Shown piece after piece: positions 34,263 to 45,389 of a stretch of 64,000 nt of DNA. The DNA is from Piezodorus guildinii (taxonomy: Eukaryota; Arthropoda; Insecta; Hemiptera; Pentatomidae): positions 109,556,711 through 109,620,710 of the forward strand of contig CM041295.1 in the NCBI GenBank assembly GCA_023052935.1, in the 5' to 3' direction. A program made the translations under genes and the position numbers. The first letter of the stretch is position 1. The number at the start of each line of letters is the position of its first letter. The notes under the pieces were generated by a model. That model did not search any database. It was not told the DNA's origin and was given only the letters and a program-made list of their open reading frames with translations.

Positions 34263-35070
34263 GTAGATGAAAATACTAAATACCCCTCCAATATACATCT
34301 CCACCCCCTATAAAAAAAACATGCAGCATAGATTTGAGTACTCCAGGTATCATTTAAAATGACAAAGCAAAGTTTTCTAAAAAATAATATAAAATGTGCT
34401 TTGAAATCACTCAGAAGAAAAAGTCTGTCAATATATCAGCAATACTACAAAGCATTTTTTTCATTGAATTGAGAGGTTGTGATTATTTCTTTAAAGGTTA
34501 TGATCTGCCTTTGGTAGTTTACTATGGAGATGCTTCTCACTTTGGAATGGCTCGAGATGACTGGCCTTTGTACTCAGTCCGATAGTGAATATTAAGTTTC
34601 AAAGGGAAATGCCCGCTTTGATCAACCCGTACAAAACAATTATTCAACAAGACAGGGAAGAGCCTTGCACACAGTTCACATTTGGTCCAGGCCAATTTCG
34701 TAAAATGAAATCCGTACCTTGCTCCACTCAACCAATAACCCAAGTCGCACTTTTTAACATTGGTCCTTTCAGGTGAAAACTACACTGTCCATCAACCGTT
34801 TTCGTACTCTAACTGATTGGAGTGCTTCCCGACTTGAGGTGCTAAGATGTTATTGAGTGAAATAAAATAAAATTATGTAAATAACTAAAAGAGAAAAAAT
34901 TGTAAATATTATATATTTGTATTAGAATAAAAAAAAAAAAAATTAAATTGTATGTGAAATATCTCCAAGGGATTGATACATTATGCTGTGTTATTTAAGC
35001 AACCCGATTAGTTTGGGCAGCATTGCCAAATAAATAAAGCATTTCTTTCATGAACAAAAAAAAAAAAAAT
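34263..35070 (+). other. Unassigned sequence ending like a LINE 3' terminus
   Basis: Short ORFs here have no family I recognise. A terminal peptide LTDWSASRLEVLRCY ends near 34855. The sequence closes with gccaaataaataaagc and an A-run (35057-35068). That order (coding end, 3' UTR, AAATA repeats, A-run) suggests a plus-strand LINE 3' end of unknown clade. Confidence 0.3.
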
Positions 35071-35112
35071 CACCCCCACCACTTAAGGTGATTCCTCTTT
35101 AACAACTCCTAT

Positions 35113-35880
35113 TGAATATTACGAAAGCTTCTAACAATGCTTGCAGTGTTCAGTAGTACAGTTTTCTGGGCTTCGTTGATTACAGCAGTAGATAGGCCCA
35201 ACCGGCTTCCATAATCGACTTCGGTATCATACCATTGCTGGATGTAATAATCGGCCTGACAATCACGTTATCCAGCTTGTAAAGTTCTTTTAACTCACCT
35301 GCAAGAGCTTGGTGCTTTCAATAATCTCAGCCGTTTTATGATTATGATCAATCACCACAATATCAGGTTCGTTCTTAGCCACATTATGATCAGCAATGAA
35401 TGGATGGTTCCAATACAGTCTAATCCCTTTATTATGGATAATATTTTTAGGATTGTGTTGATAAAATGGCTTTGATTTCTTTAACAACTTTATTTTTAAG
35501 CCAATCGACTGGTGATAGATCTTGGCTACATTGTTATGTCTCTTGAGGTATTCCGTCGCAGCCAGTGCGCCGCACCCGCCAGCATTATGCTGAATAGACT
35601 CGAACGCCTTGGCGCAGAACCTACACTTGTCTGATACGTTCTGCTTTTTTAAGACATGTCGCCAGTACGACTTGGTAGCTATGACCTGATCTTTGATTGC
35701 CATCAGAAAGCCCTCCGTATCCGGGAAGAGATATCCTCTAACCAGCCAGTTAGTAGAAAATTCTTTATCTATTTCGGTGTGCTGGAATTGGTGAAAAAAT
35801 CTTCCATGCAGTACCTTAGATTTCCATTATTCCAGTTTATCGCTGTCGGTAGAGATTGTGGGTAGAGCAATTCGAGAGCC
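35113..35880 (-). pseudogene. R2-group LINE C-terminus: zinc knuckle and REL endonuclease
   Basis: The translation reads KVLHGRFFHQF, WLVRGYLFPDTEGFLMAI and VIATKSYWRHVLKK. A knuckle CRFCAKAFESIQH...GGC follows, then NEPDIVVIDHN, which matches the restriction-like endonuclease core (PD...D) of R2-group LINEs. The C-terminal part (ELYKLDNVIVRPI) continues in shifted frames to a stop near 35113. No reverse transcriptase precedes it. In this group the nuclease nicks the target for primed reverse transcription. Confidence 0.7.
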
Positions 35881-35889
35881 CAACTGTAG

Positions 35890-36290
35890 AGCAGTGTGAC
35901 CGCTGTCAAGGTTGCATAGTACTATGTGCAGTCGTGCTTCACTATGTTTAAAATATTGGCTTAGCATTATTTCGTGCCTTTAGCAGCCTTCCTCGATGTT
36001 TCTCAGTCCTCAGACCTTCGTTCCTTGAGTGGATGGAAGCGGGCTAAGCAGTCTATGAAGTAACCATGCCCAGTAAGCAGTTCAGTGAGGTAGTAATGTA
36101 CATCTCCATGTTTCCAGGATATCTATGTTGATATATCAAGAATCAAACAGTTGGTCTATCTTTGGGAAAATGGGGCGTTGCAGCGACCTCGCCATCTTTA
36201 AAGAGTATGAATCATCTCTTCGTTTGCTAAAGCATCCCAGTTTTTTATCGTTTTCTTAAGAGATCCTTCTGGGTTCATCTGCCAAAAAAT
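35890..36290 (-). pseudogene. R1-like LINE C-terminal scrap
   Basis: On the minus strand at about 36030-36130 the text VHYYLTELLTGHGYF then LARFHPLKE matches the end of R1/I-type ORF2 proteins just before their terminal cysteine region. The rest is unreadable. Confidence 0.4.
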
Positions 36291-36299
36291 CAATCACAG

Positions 36300-37560
36300 G
36301 TATGTCTGCGATGGCGTATACAGCACTTCTTCACAAGATCACTTCCATAGCAGTATGTATGTCGCTGGTGATTTTGAGGAGAGCGGATTGTGTGGAAAAG
36401 CCAGGTCGGAAACCGGATTGGAGGGGATCAAGAAGTTTAGACTTTCCAAGGAAATTAGATAATTGGAATTGGACTATTCTTTCTAAAGGCTTGGAAAGGT
36501 CAGATAGGATGGAAATTCTGCGATAGTGTTTAGGGGATGTAGGATTACAGGTTTTATTGATAGGATGAACTATTGCTTTTTTCCAATTAGTTGGAAATAT
36601 AGAATTTTGGAGGGAAAAATTATATATATATATAGAAGAACTGGTAGGATTTCGGGAAGGCATAATTTTAATAATTTGGTGGGTATTCCGTCAAATCCTA
36701 TGGAGTTGGTATGGATTTCATTACAGAGGAGATAAGGTCGGTTGGTGAGATATCGGAAAAATAAAAATTATCTGGATTAAATGAAGTAACTGAAGAAAAG
36801 TCGGAAGAATGTGAAGAATGATTCTCAGAGGAGGAAGATGAAAAGTATATATTTAATTCATCTGGTGAGGCTTGATAGGATGGTGAGGATGAGGATTTGC
36901 AAAGAGACAGTTGGCGAAGGAGTTGCCATTTTGACTTTGAATTGGGAGCAGAGGAGAGAGTTTCGTGAAAGTAGTTAGATTTTGCTTGTCCGACAATTGT
37001 CTGAGTCAGATTGCGGAGTGTCCTGAACGCTTGATAGTCTTCCGTTAGTCTAGTACGTCTAAAGCGTCTACGGGCTGCCTCACGCTTCTTTTGTAAATAT
37101 TTTATTTCTGGACTCATCCAAGGAGCGGGGCGGTGAGGGAAGGGGCAGGTTTTGAGGGGAGCATGTTTGTCGAGGTTACTGATAAGGTTGGAGGTGAGGA
37201 TATCGACCATTGAATCTATAGATTTACAAGAATATATATCGTCACATTTTTAGAACTTCAAATCGGATTGGATAATTTAACGAGAAAGGGAGTTGATATT
37301 ACGGAACATTGTGGTTTCAGGGAGGATTACTGGAGTTTGGATATTGTATGATATGTGAATTAGGTCATGGCTGGATAAGAATGGGACTGGTAATTGAGAT
37401 GAAGAGAGAAGGTTATGTGCTGAATCAATTACATGAAGGTCGAGCCAGGTCTCTGAACAACGAGTATGATGGGTACAATGAAAAGATTAAGGTAAAAGAA
37501 GAGTTTTTCGAGGTACAGTTTGTCATTGGAGTTGGAAAGGAATGATGGGAATATAGCAAC
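36300..37560 (-). pseudogene. CR1-group LINE ORF2 fragment
   Basis: On the minus strand: endonuclease C-terminal traces (37300-37560), then the linker KHAPLKTCPFPHRPAPW, YLQKKREAARRRFRRTR and a serine-rich stretch (37210-36700). RT motifs 0-2 follow (SIFPTNWKKAIVHPINK, ISILSDLSKPLERI, LQSGFRPGFSTQSALL) to about 36331. Motif A and the catalytic YADD are absent. A TA expansion near 36621-36634 changes the IYN motif to an IYIYN run. Closely related to the copies at 53-57 kb. Confidence 0.75.
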
Positions 37561-38890
37561 CCAAATTTTTATGGCAATGAATATAAGCACAACGCACTTT
37601 ATTTTTTTGAAGGAAACTCCTGCTATAAAACTGACCAAAAGTACTTGAAACTACTCGACAGGTTCAAGACATTAATTTCATCAAACATTTATCAGCTTAA
37701 ACTGATTTGCAGGCTCAGGATCAAAATATTATTTCAAAAGTTCTTTAAATTTAGTTGATAATAGAGTAAAAGAAACTATCCCTCCGAGGGGATATGTTTT
37801 AGTTTTTAACATCAGAGATATATAAAGAAATCTGTCTCTTTTCTTTGCAGTCCTCTATTGTTTTTATAATACCTTTGAGTTAGTAAAACTATCAAAATCC
37901 GTAAATAAATTTCTCATATCCACAAAAGGAGGGCAAATGTAAATATTCTAAGCATTCTCTTCTTTTTTACGACAGGAGCGGCATAAAGGAAATTCCAGGA
38001 TTCCTCTTTGGGTGGGCAATAACGATACTCAAGCACGCGGCTGCTTGTAAACAAGGGCATGTAATATCTGAGTCGGAAGTGGCTCAACTGTTCTGTTCTT
38101 CCAGTGTTTCTGTGTCAAACACGGTCCCAATATATTTTCTTTTTCCATTTTATAGCAGATTCGTGAGACAAAAAATAAGCAGTCGATTTTTTCATTAGTA
38201 AACATATATATGTTTTTTATAAAGTGGGTTACATTAAATATCATTATTCAGTTATTCAATGATGAAAATAAAAAAAAAAAAAAAATCAGTACCACTAGAA
38301 CTCATGTCCATACATGGTAAGGATTCGTCCTCTATCAAAATCAACGACTATACGAAGAGGTGGTTTGGCCGTGATCACGCTCAGCTTCCGTGTTTTCTCC
38401 TGATTTACGTTACCCACTTAATAGAGGCTAGGTGGGTTCCAGCAGGGTCGATCCAAAACTGATACGATAAAATAAATAATAATTCTTCCACAGTCGGGAA
38501 CGAAAAGAGGACCCAGACATGAGTAGCTCAGTATCATCTACCTGCATTGTAAAGAAGACACATTTTTATTCTTAAAATCAGTATTTCTATTTTATATTTG
38601 TATTTTCTACATTTTTTCTCTTGTAGTTATCAATATAAATATACATATTACATAAAAATTTTTTTTTAAGAGTTGGCAAGGTTAAAGTTCACAATTTGAC
38701 GAAATATGTACATATTTAGTTGTGATTTGTATATAATTTAATCTCAGAAAGAAAGAAGAAACTTAAAATTTAAAGGCTGATTTTAATATTAGGTATGACG
38801 ATGAGGACAAGTGATCTTGCAAAATTTTGACAACTTTGGTCACAATGCCATAAAAAAAAGTACTGTTTCTTTACAAATGAATTATTTAAT
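37561..38890. other. No recognised gene
   Basis: About 1.3 kb without a protein or RNA family I can support. ORFs are short and low-complexity. Confidence 0.5.
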
Positions 38891-38914
38891 AGATGAATGT
38901 ACATATTTATATGT

Positions 38915-38990
38915 GAAGAGGGGAAAGAGGTACTTCAGTTGGTAGGGGACTCAACTGTCAATATAAAGGTTCTAGATTTTAGTCCGGCTA
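38915..38990 (+). other. tRNA-like segment, possible SINE head
   Basis: tacttcagttggtag (38931-38945) resembles an A-box region and ggttctagat (38969-38978) a B-box, slightly too close together. Acceptor pairing is poor. It directly precedes a minisatellite. Confidence 0.3.
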
Positions 38991-39156
38991 CATGTACATC
39001 CGTCGGTCATCCCCAGTATGTACAAACGATACCAATTATCTTCATGTACAACCTCTCGGTCATCACCTCCATGTACAGAAATTTACAAACTTCTCCATGT
39101 ACAGATGTTGGCAATCATCTCCATGTACAGTGTTGGCAATCATCTCCATGTATAGT
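38990..39156 (+). repeat. 26-bp minisatellite
   Basis: The phrase ctccatgtacag recurs with spacings of 26, 26 and 25 nt (ending at 39078, 39104, 39130 and 39155), with more degenerate copies upstream. Confidence 0.75.
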
Positions 39157-39289
39157 TCCGAACCTAAGACACAAGACCGATTTCGCAGACTTTTTATTTT
39201 ATTTGTCGAGGTATAGTTATTAGTATGGTATGATAGGCTCTCCAAAAGACCTCGACAATGCATGTTCATTTTAGAAAGAGAGTAAGATG

Positions 39290-39840
39290 GAGTTTATGGC
39301 CCGCCGTGGTAGGAGCACGTACAGTAGCACCAGGAATGAGGTAACCCTACCAGGTAGGGGGCAGGCCTACACCTACCAATCAGCAAAGGGGACTGGATAG
39401 GTAGGAAATGCCCCATGAGGTAGAAGCTCAACAACAGCGGATAGGACTCCTCACAGGTGCACATGAGTAGAAGGCATGCACCACATCCTATAAGGGGAGT
39501 ATGAAGGATGAAGGAGAAAAGGTTGGAGAAGGATGTGAAATAAAGATAGACGACATTAGGATACAAAGACAGAGACACTCTTATATAGGAAGATACCATC
39601 TGGTAGAAGCAGGTAGGTGATTTGAAGAGCTAAGCTACTTCTTGCTGTACTAATAAATCAATGTACCTTATTGTTAGTGAGAGTTTTTCTACCAGACTAG
39701 TGTCTTAGCCCTAAGTCGAATTACCTTGAACGATTTATTTACTGTCTTTAAACAGTTTCATGAACTATGATATTTAAAATGATATTAGTAAGTTAAATTA
39801 TACAATATTATTAAATAAAACGTCTTCCGTTGTCTGGCTG
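39290..39840 (+). other. LTR-like non-coding block
   Basis: This GC-richer stretch has a TATA-like cttatatagg near 39580 and a polyadenylation-like taataaatc near 39650, an order seen in LTRs. No terminal TG/CA pair, duplication or second copy was found. Tentative. Confidence 0.25.
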
Positions 39841-39899
39841 TGGCTTTAATATAGGCTCCGCTACCGATACAATATGTGAGCGAGCGCGTGAAGCAGCCG

Positions 39900-41850
39900 C
39901 TACATATTTTTTTATTTTTTTTTATTTTAACAACTTGGTAAATATAATAAGTATTGAAAATTTTCGAAATATCGGCTTAAACAAAGAATTTTAAAAATGT
40001 CTTTCCATAAAGAAATACCAAGAGATTTCTAACAATTTATCACATCTCGCTGTTAATAAACCATTAATAAAAGGGGTAAATATGAAATCACTTGATAATA
40101 AACAAAAAGAGACAAAAACATAAATATTTTTCATTTTTCTTATTAGTTATTTTGTTTTTCTCCATTAAATAAAAATAGTAATATAAATGTATAATGTATC
40201 GTTAAAAAGCTAAATATTTTAGCAAAAATGTCATTTAACATTTAATAGTTTTGAAAGGGAAAGACGAAAAGCGCAAAAACTGAAGTCATTGTTTTTAAAA
40301 ATAACTATTGATATACTTCTTCTTGAACATATGTGTTTCCATCGAAACTCGATGCAATTATTTTTTCAACTTTATCTTAACTTATCTTAAAGTTCTTATA
40401 TTTATTTTAACAAGAGAGGTAGGTCAGTGAATGTCGTGTGTTGCGCGCACCAATTTTATTATATCATATTCACAATTATAAATATTACCTGGTCGTGTCA
40501 TTATTTGACAATTAAATTATTTTCATTCTTTTTTATACAGTTTCATACTGTAGATTTGAATACTCTTTGTGGAATTTTACCGCACGGTATGCTTTGAGAA
40601 TTAAGTTATTAGATTTAAACTTCCCTCCGGCTAAATTATTTTATCTATCACAAAAAACGTCAAAATGATAAAGTTGATTGGGGTTGGAAAATGATTTTTT
40701 TTTTTAAGCTGTAAGGGGTTGTTGATAATTGGGAATTGGCAACGATAACGGTCGAGCGAATTTTAAAATTGATCCCTCTGCCATCCTTCTGTGAGACGCA
40801 GAAAAGCAATTCTCTTTGATTTTCTGTAATTTTAGGGCTGTAAAAAAATATATACTGTTCATCCACAATGTTTGATTTTCAGTAGCTGTTGGTCAGGTGG
40901 GAGGGGAGGGGAGGAGGTAGTTAACTGGTAAAGTAAAAACTCACAGTTACATGAAAAAGAAAAAAAAAGAACTTAATGTTTTTATCCTTAACTTTGCTAA
41001 ATTCTTTTTAATCTCTACTTTAGTATGGAACATTAAAATATTATGTGCACTAATGTCAACGCTACTTTTTTGCTAAAATTTGTAGATTCTGTTTTCACGT
41101 TAAATTGACTGTAATTGATATAATTATATTTATACATATTAGTAACACAATCCTATAATAATTAATATCATGAGCCAAATCAGATAAAGAACAAAAGATT
41201 AATATTCGGTTTTACGCTACATACTTCGCATTGCCTGATAAAATTTAATTGATTTATTACTAATTATAGAAGGATTTTGCTAAGCCTGATTAAAGGTTTG
41301 GGTTTTGACGAGTTGAGTGAAGTTTAGAATGGGGCTTATCTCTTTTAATAATGCTTGCATTCAACTCTCATTATTGTAATTTTATTCTTGAATTTTGATT
41401 TATTAAAATTGTGATTTATTACTTTATTTTTATTAATATCAATTGTTTAATTCGAATAGTAATTGTTGTTACCATTTTAAGTTCTATTACCCAAAATAAT
41501 TTCAACTTATATAGGGGTAGAAAAAAAATTTGCTTGTCTTTATTCTTCGAAAATAACCATAATGGGAGAGAAATTGGATCCATCTCTCTCTGTATATAAA
41601 AAGGTACCGCGATTCTTGGTTTACATAAACTCCTTCTAAACCACATGACGGATTTTGATACGGTCTTTACTATCTATCACTTAGGCCATTCTTTCCTATT
41701 GTTTATTGTTTATGAGTAAAATACATTGCAATATAGCTTTTCTTTAGGAGGAAGAAATAAATTTTCTGTAACCAAGATATCAAAAAATTATTCTGTAAAA
41801 TATGAGTAGTAATATAGACGTAGTAATTAGGCGTAGGGAGTGATGACCTT
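39900..41850. other. AT-rich stretch with one alpha repeat fragment
   Basis: From about 40180 to 40460 it carries reversed alpha-repeat text (ataatgtatcgttaaaaagc, then gaatgtcgtgtgttgcg near 40430). The remainder has no gene I recognise; small ORFs at 40660-40866 and 41411-41646 show no family features. Confidence 0.45.
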
Positions 41851-41859
41851 ACACTACAA

Positions 41860-42540
41860 ATTGAATCGTGAAACGCGAGTGTAATCTCCCAGATCACACC
41901 GCGAGGCCTGTCGCACCACTGGAAAAAACAAAAAATATAGACGTATAATATACCGTTGGAAAGCGCAAGATTGGAAAGCATTCCTCAGGGCCTCGGTTCT
42001 GCATGCAGGCAATTGGAACACGCCCTGCATCCTGTCACTCCGTACCTCGATGTATCCGCTTCTTAGTGCTTCAGGGACCCCTGAATCGAGTACTTTTCGT
42101 GCTAGGCACATAAGATTGATGCGGCGATATTTTTTGGCACGAAGCCAGCCTAATGTTTTAATATATGGCGTTATATGCTCATCCCTTTTAGCATGGAAAA
42201 TGAATCGTATAGCGGTGTTGAGACTTCTCTGGATTCTGCCGTCCTCAGAGTCAAAAATGTCTATGTATACTGAATCGCAATACCACACAAGAGGGCATTC
42301 AAGAGCTTAAGCCGGGTAATCTAACCTAACGTACACTGCAACACCACCTCTTGCTTTTCCTATTCTGTCGTTTCTGAATAATTTGAAGCCGTCGATGCCA
42401 ACACTGTTTGAGAAAAGTGTTGGGACTAGACAGAACGTCAAAGTTCGCTTGTTGAAGAATCAACCTTACGCGCTTACGGCACTTCATTTTCTTCATAACC
42501 GACGATCCTATGAGGTAGGTCTTCATTTTATATGTTTTTA
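41860..42540 (-). pseudogene. LINE ORF2 remnant: endonuclease scrap joined to post-RT region
   Basis: From about 42440 to 42310 the minus strand reads VGIDGFKLFRNDRIGKARGG then VAVYVR, an endonuclease block. It passes at once (about 42305) to ECPLVWYCDSVYIDIF, HITPYIKTLGWLRAK and RINLMCLARKVL (42300-42060), which normally lie after the reverse transcriptase. The whole RT is therefore deleted. It lies downstream of an ORF1 remnant on the same strand and is probably one element. Clade unresolved. Confidence 0.6.
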
Positions 42541-42696
42541 ATCGAGACTCTGTTTATTTTCGGTATGTGGGTAAGTTCTGGCAGTAAATTTGATAATATT
42601 GCATGATTTACGTGGTTAATAAATTGAGTTAACTTACATAGCGGGTGGTCGGATGATAGATTACGAGATAATGAAAAACAGGACCTGGTGTTGTTA

Positions 42697-43398
42697 TTAT
42701 TTGAGAAGGTTTGCGAGGTCTCGAGCCGTACGTATTTTTCGCTTTTCTCCGTTATGGTTTACTAAAATGTAGCCATTATTTGTCCAGACCTCTTTGAAAC
42801 CAAAAGGCTCCTATGCCCGTTTATATAATAATCGTCGCGTGGGCGTCAAGTCTTCGTGGATCGAAACGCCTGTGCCTTTTAGTTTAGATTTAGCAAAATA
42901 AACAAGGTTTCTTTGGTATCTATTTTTAAATTCAAGTAATACAGACTTTGCTTTACTCTTTGTACGACCGATAGTTTTTAACTCGAAGACTGCGATTGTT
43001 ATGTCGAGACCCATTTTTTCAGATGTAAGCTGGACTATATTTTCTTTTTTCGAAATATCTATTTCACTGTTTCTATGAACTACCAAACAACCTGCCCTTT
43101 CCCGATTTGATTTCGTTTGTCTATTTCATCTTTTAACTTAATCTATTTCTTCGTTTAAAGATTTAGTTTTCTTTTCTACCTCGATTTTGATGAGTTTAGA
43201 AACTTCTCAACGGATAACTGTCATTACCTTTGTAGTTAGATAAGTAATAAATTCCGGCGATAATAGCTTTTGTCTAATTTCTTCTCTTATAATAACCTGT
43301 ATCGCCTCATCTTGGTCACGTGATATTGCAGCCATATCTTTATTAGGTTCACCTGAGACCTGTTCATTTTCAGTAGCGCGACGAGTTTTAGGCGGCAT
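42697..43398 (-). pseudogene. LINE ORF1-like protein with in-frame stops
   Basis: From ATG 43398 (MPPKTRRATENEQ) to a TAA at 42697-42699 one frame is kept, with four stops (the last at 42811-42813). An acidic/basic helical N-terminal half precedes a core with LTSEKMGLDIT, RTKSKAKSVLLEF and VSIHEDLTPTRRLLY, ending NNGYILVNHNG and RTARDLANLLK. This order matches insect LINE ORF1 proteins (coiled coil, then a nucleic-acid-binding domain). It is distantly related to the ORF1 at 7.4-8.1 kb. A probable frameshift near 43120 obscures the middle. Confidence 0.65.
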
Positions 43399-43605
43399 TT
43401 TTACGAAATAAATTAGAATAGTAATACAATAATAATCCTTGATGTTATAGTTTAAGTTATAAAACAGATAGTAGGCATTATTACTAACTATAACTTGAAG
43501 GCTGACACTGGGTAGGAATTAGGAGATAGTTACACTACCATGGCACACACACAACTGAGGAGAGAGAGAGAGAGAGATTATGTAAGTAAAATTAGTGATA
43601 CTCCG

Positions 43606-44097
43606 TTAAACCAGAATTAAATGATTATCTTCTAGAAATATTCCGTTTCTTTCTTTTTCAACTCGTCTTGCAATATCATAAAAAGATGGCCCAATCTGAA
43701 GACTATAAGATGATATTGCCCTCTTCCGCAGATCACATCCTCCCGGCGCTGGCTTAGCAATGGGGTTGGAGGGTAATGCTGGTCCGCGACCCACTCTCAC
43801 TCCTTCAGTAGGTTGCACTGATGTAACCCTTGGCAAATAGGTCATAATTTATCGGTGCTTGCTTACCTTGGTTGCGTCAGACAGATTCTCTCCTTCCGCC
43901 ACCTGGCCATCGCAACCGCTTCTAATGCATTGTATCATTAAAGGTCCTGAGAAAAGGGCTAGAAGGAAGAACGTAATCATTAACGAGACAAAGAAGTGTC
44001 TTGATGATTCATGAATGAAGTATTTAAAATACTTATTTTTAAAAATGCACCAGGTTTCTCGGAAATATTTTTCAATCCTTTTAGAGGTCGATGCCAT
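43606..44097 (-). CDS. Unrecognised ORF pair with a possible membrane segment
   Basis: Two ORFs in the same frame are separated by one TAA at 43849-43851: 82 codons from ATG 44097 and 79 codons from ATG 43845. The first has a basic N-terminus, a hydrophobic run (FFVSLMITFFLLALFSG, about residues 35-51) that could span a membrane, then an acidic patch. The sequence caag|gtaagc near 43866 is a strong splice-donor match, so the first ORF could be a first exon of a host gene. The second (LPSNPIAKPAPGG) matches nothing I know. It shows no repeat match in the window. It could be a host exon, an unknown element ORF or chance. Confidence 0.3.
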
Positions 44098-44164
44098 TAC
44101 AAAGAAACGGATTTTAATAGTTACAAAGATTTAAACATAGTTTTTTGGTTTATTTAGTTTAAAT

Positions 44165-45370
44165 CTTATAAAGTTCTTTATACAAATAAAAATATAGTAC
44201 GCGCAACACACTACATTCACATAGATCCAATCTTAAAATAAATGTAAAATTGTTATATACAGTAAGAGATGAAAAAACGTTAAAGAATTGATTACATTAT
44301 GTTTCAATAGAAAAATGTGTTTTGCAAAATAATCTATTATATAAAAATCACTATACGCAAAGATTATACATTTATAATAAGATCCAAATTAGAACTCTCT
44401 TCTACAATAATATATTTGATACCATATCAATTACACAATATCATTTACGTTTCGAAGTCATTTCACTTCATTTTCAGAATATTGAAATCAAAACTTCTAT
44501 ATTTGAGATATCTATATTGGTCAAAATTATTACTTGTTTTGTACAATTGTCATTCCATAAAAAACCGTCACTACACTTTTTTAATAAAATATACCTATTA
44601 ACATTAAGGTTATTTGCTTTCATTGTCAGATATTTAAATATAACTAGCTATTACAACATATTGGACTAAGATAAAAAAATGTTTAGTTCAACAAGATATT
44701 GGGATAAATATATATTGTGTAATTGATATGATATTAAATATATTATTGTAGAAAAGGGTTGTTCTAATTTGGATTTTATAATAATCTATTATAATATTAT
44801 CTAAAACAATCAGTTAGTTTTATCGGCTTTTCATCACTCTCCGTTAACATTTATAAGCATGTATATAATACTTTTTCTAAAATATTTTGCTCTCCAACGG
44901 TATATCATACATGTATATTACTGTTGTAATTTAAAAAATAAAATATTTTTTCCTTTGGTTGGATATCGAATTCAATCAACTTATATATTTACCCGTTTTT
45001 TATCAATACAACAAGATGATTGGGGTAATTTTTTCAAATCTACAAAATTAAAGGAATTTTAATGGAAGAAAATGAAAAAAAAAAAATCGCATTTAAGCCC
45101 TGCCAGACTATTTCAATCAGAATAAAACTGATATGATATAAAAGGCTTATCAAAATGTACAACGGTAGAGCGAGTTAATTTAAAATCGCTAAAGAAAGGG
45201 GCTGAATGCGTGGTAGCTCTTCTAGTGAACCAGATTGATGAGAAAGCTGCAACATCTCAAGCATATAAGCTTCTTAAATATGAAATTTCAGTTTTATAAA
45301 ACATTGTTTTCAAGCTAGACTTACCACAAACTCAAAAAAATAAAAATAAAAAAAACACTCACAAACACAA
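44165..45370 (+). repeat. Dispersed repeat family alpha, copy split by a P3 insertion
   Basis: Alpha text runs from gcgcaacacacta (44194) to aataatctattata. It is interrupted at 44342-44779, then resumes (atcggcttttcatcactctc, ctccaacggtatatcatac, catttaagccctgcc, aatatgaaatttcag) to about 45370. Same order as the 20.3-21.2 kb copy. Confidence 0.65.
44328..44793. mobile_element. Penelope-like inverted-repeat element, family P3
   Basis: A 438-bp insertion (44342-44779) sits between perfect 14-bp repeats AATAATCTATTATA (44328-44341, 44780-44793). Inverted arms at 44377-44440 and 44713-44779 are nearly identical (ccaaattagaac, ctacaataatatattt, catatcaattacacaatat). A one-sided 35-nt tail (44342-44376) lies outside the left arm. 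Just inside the left arm, on the minus strand, is CTGAAAA-T-GAAGT/ACTTC-GAAAC (44477-44449), the same layout as P1 but with different stem bases. It is non-coding. Confidence 0.6.
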
Positions 45371-45389
45371 AGGTCTTTTTGCGGTATTT

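Noticed and set aside
38260..38462. 67-codon plus-strand ORF
   Set aside because: No domain, repeat or codon signal; the surroundings hold stops in all frames.
39001..39156. Spaced repeats that could suggest a CRISPR-like array
   Set aside because: Units are contiguous 26-bp minisatellite copies with no unique spacers, in a eukaryotic context.
40660..40866. 68-codon minus-strand ORF
   Set aside because: Ends in a homopolymer-rich stretch and shows no recognisable protein family.
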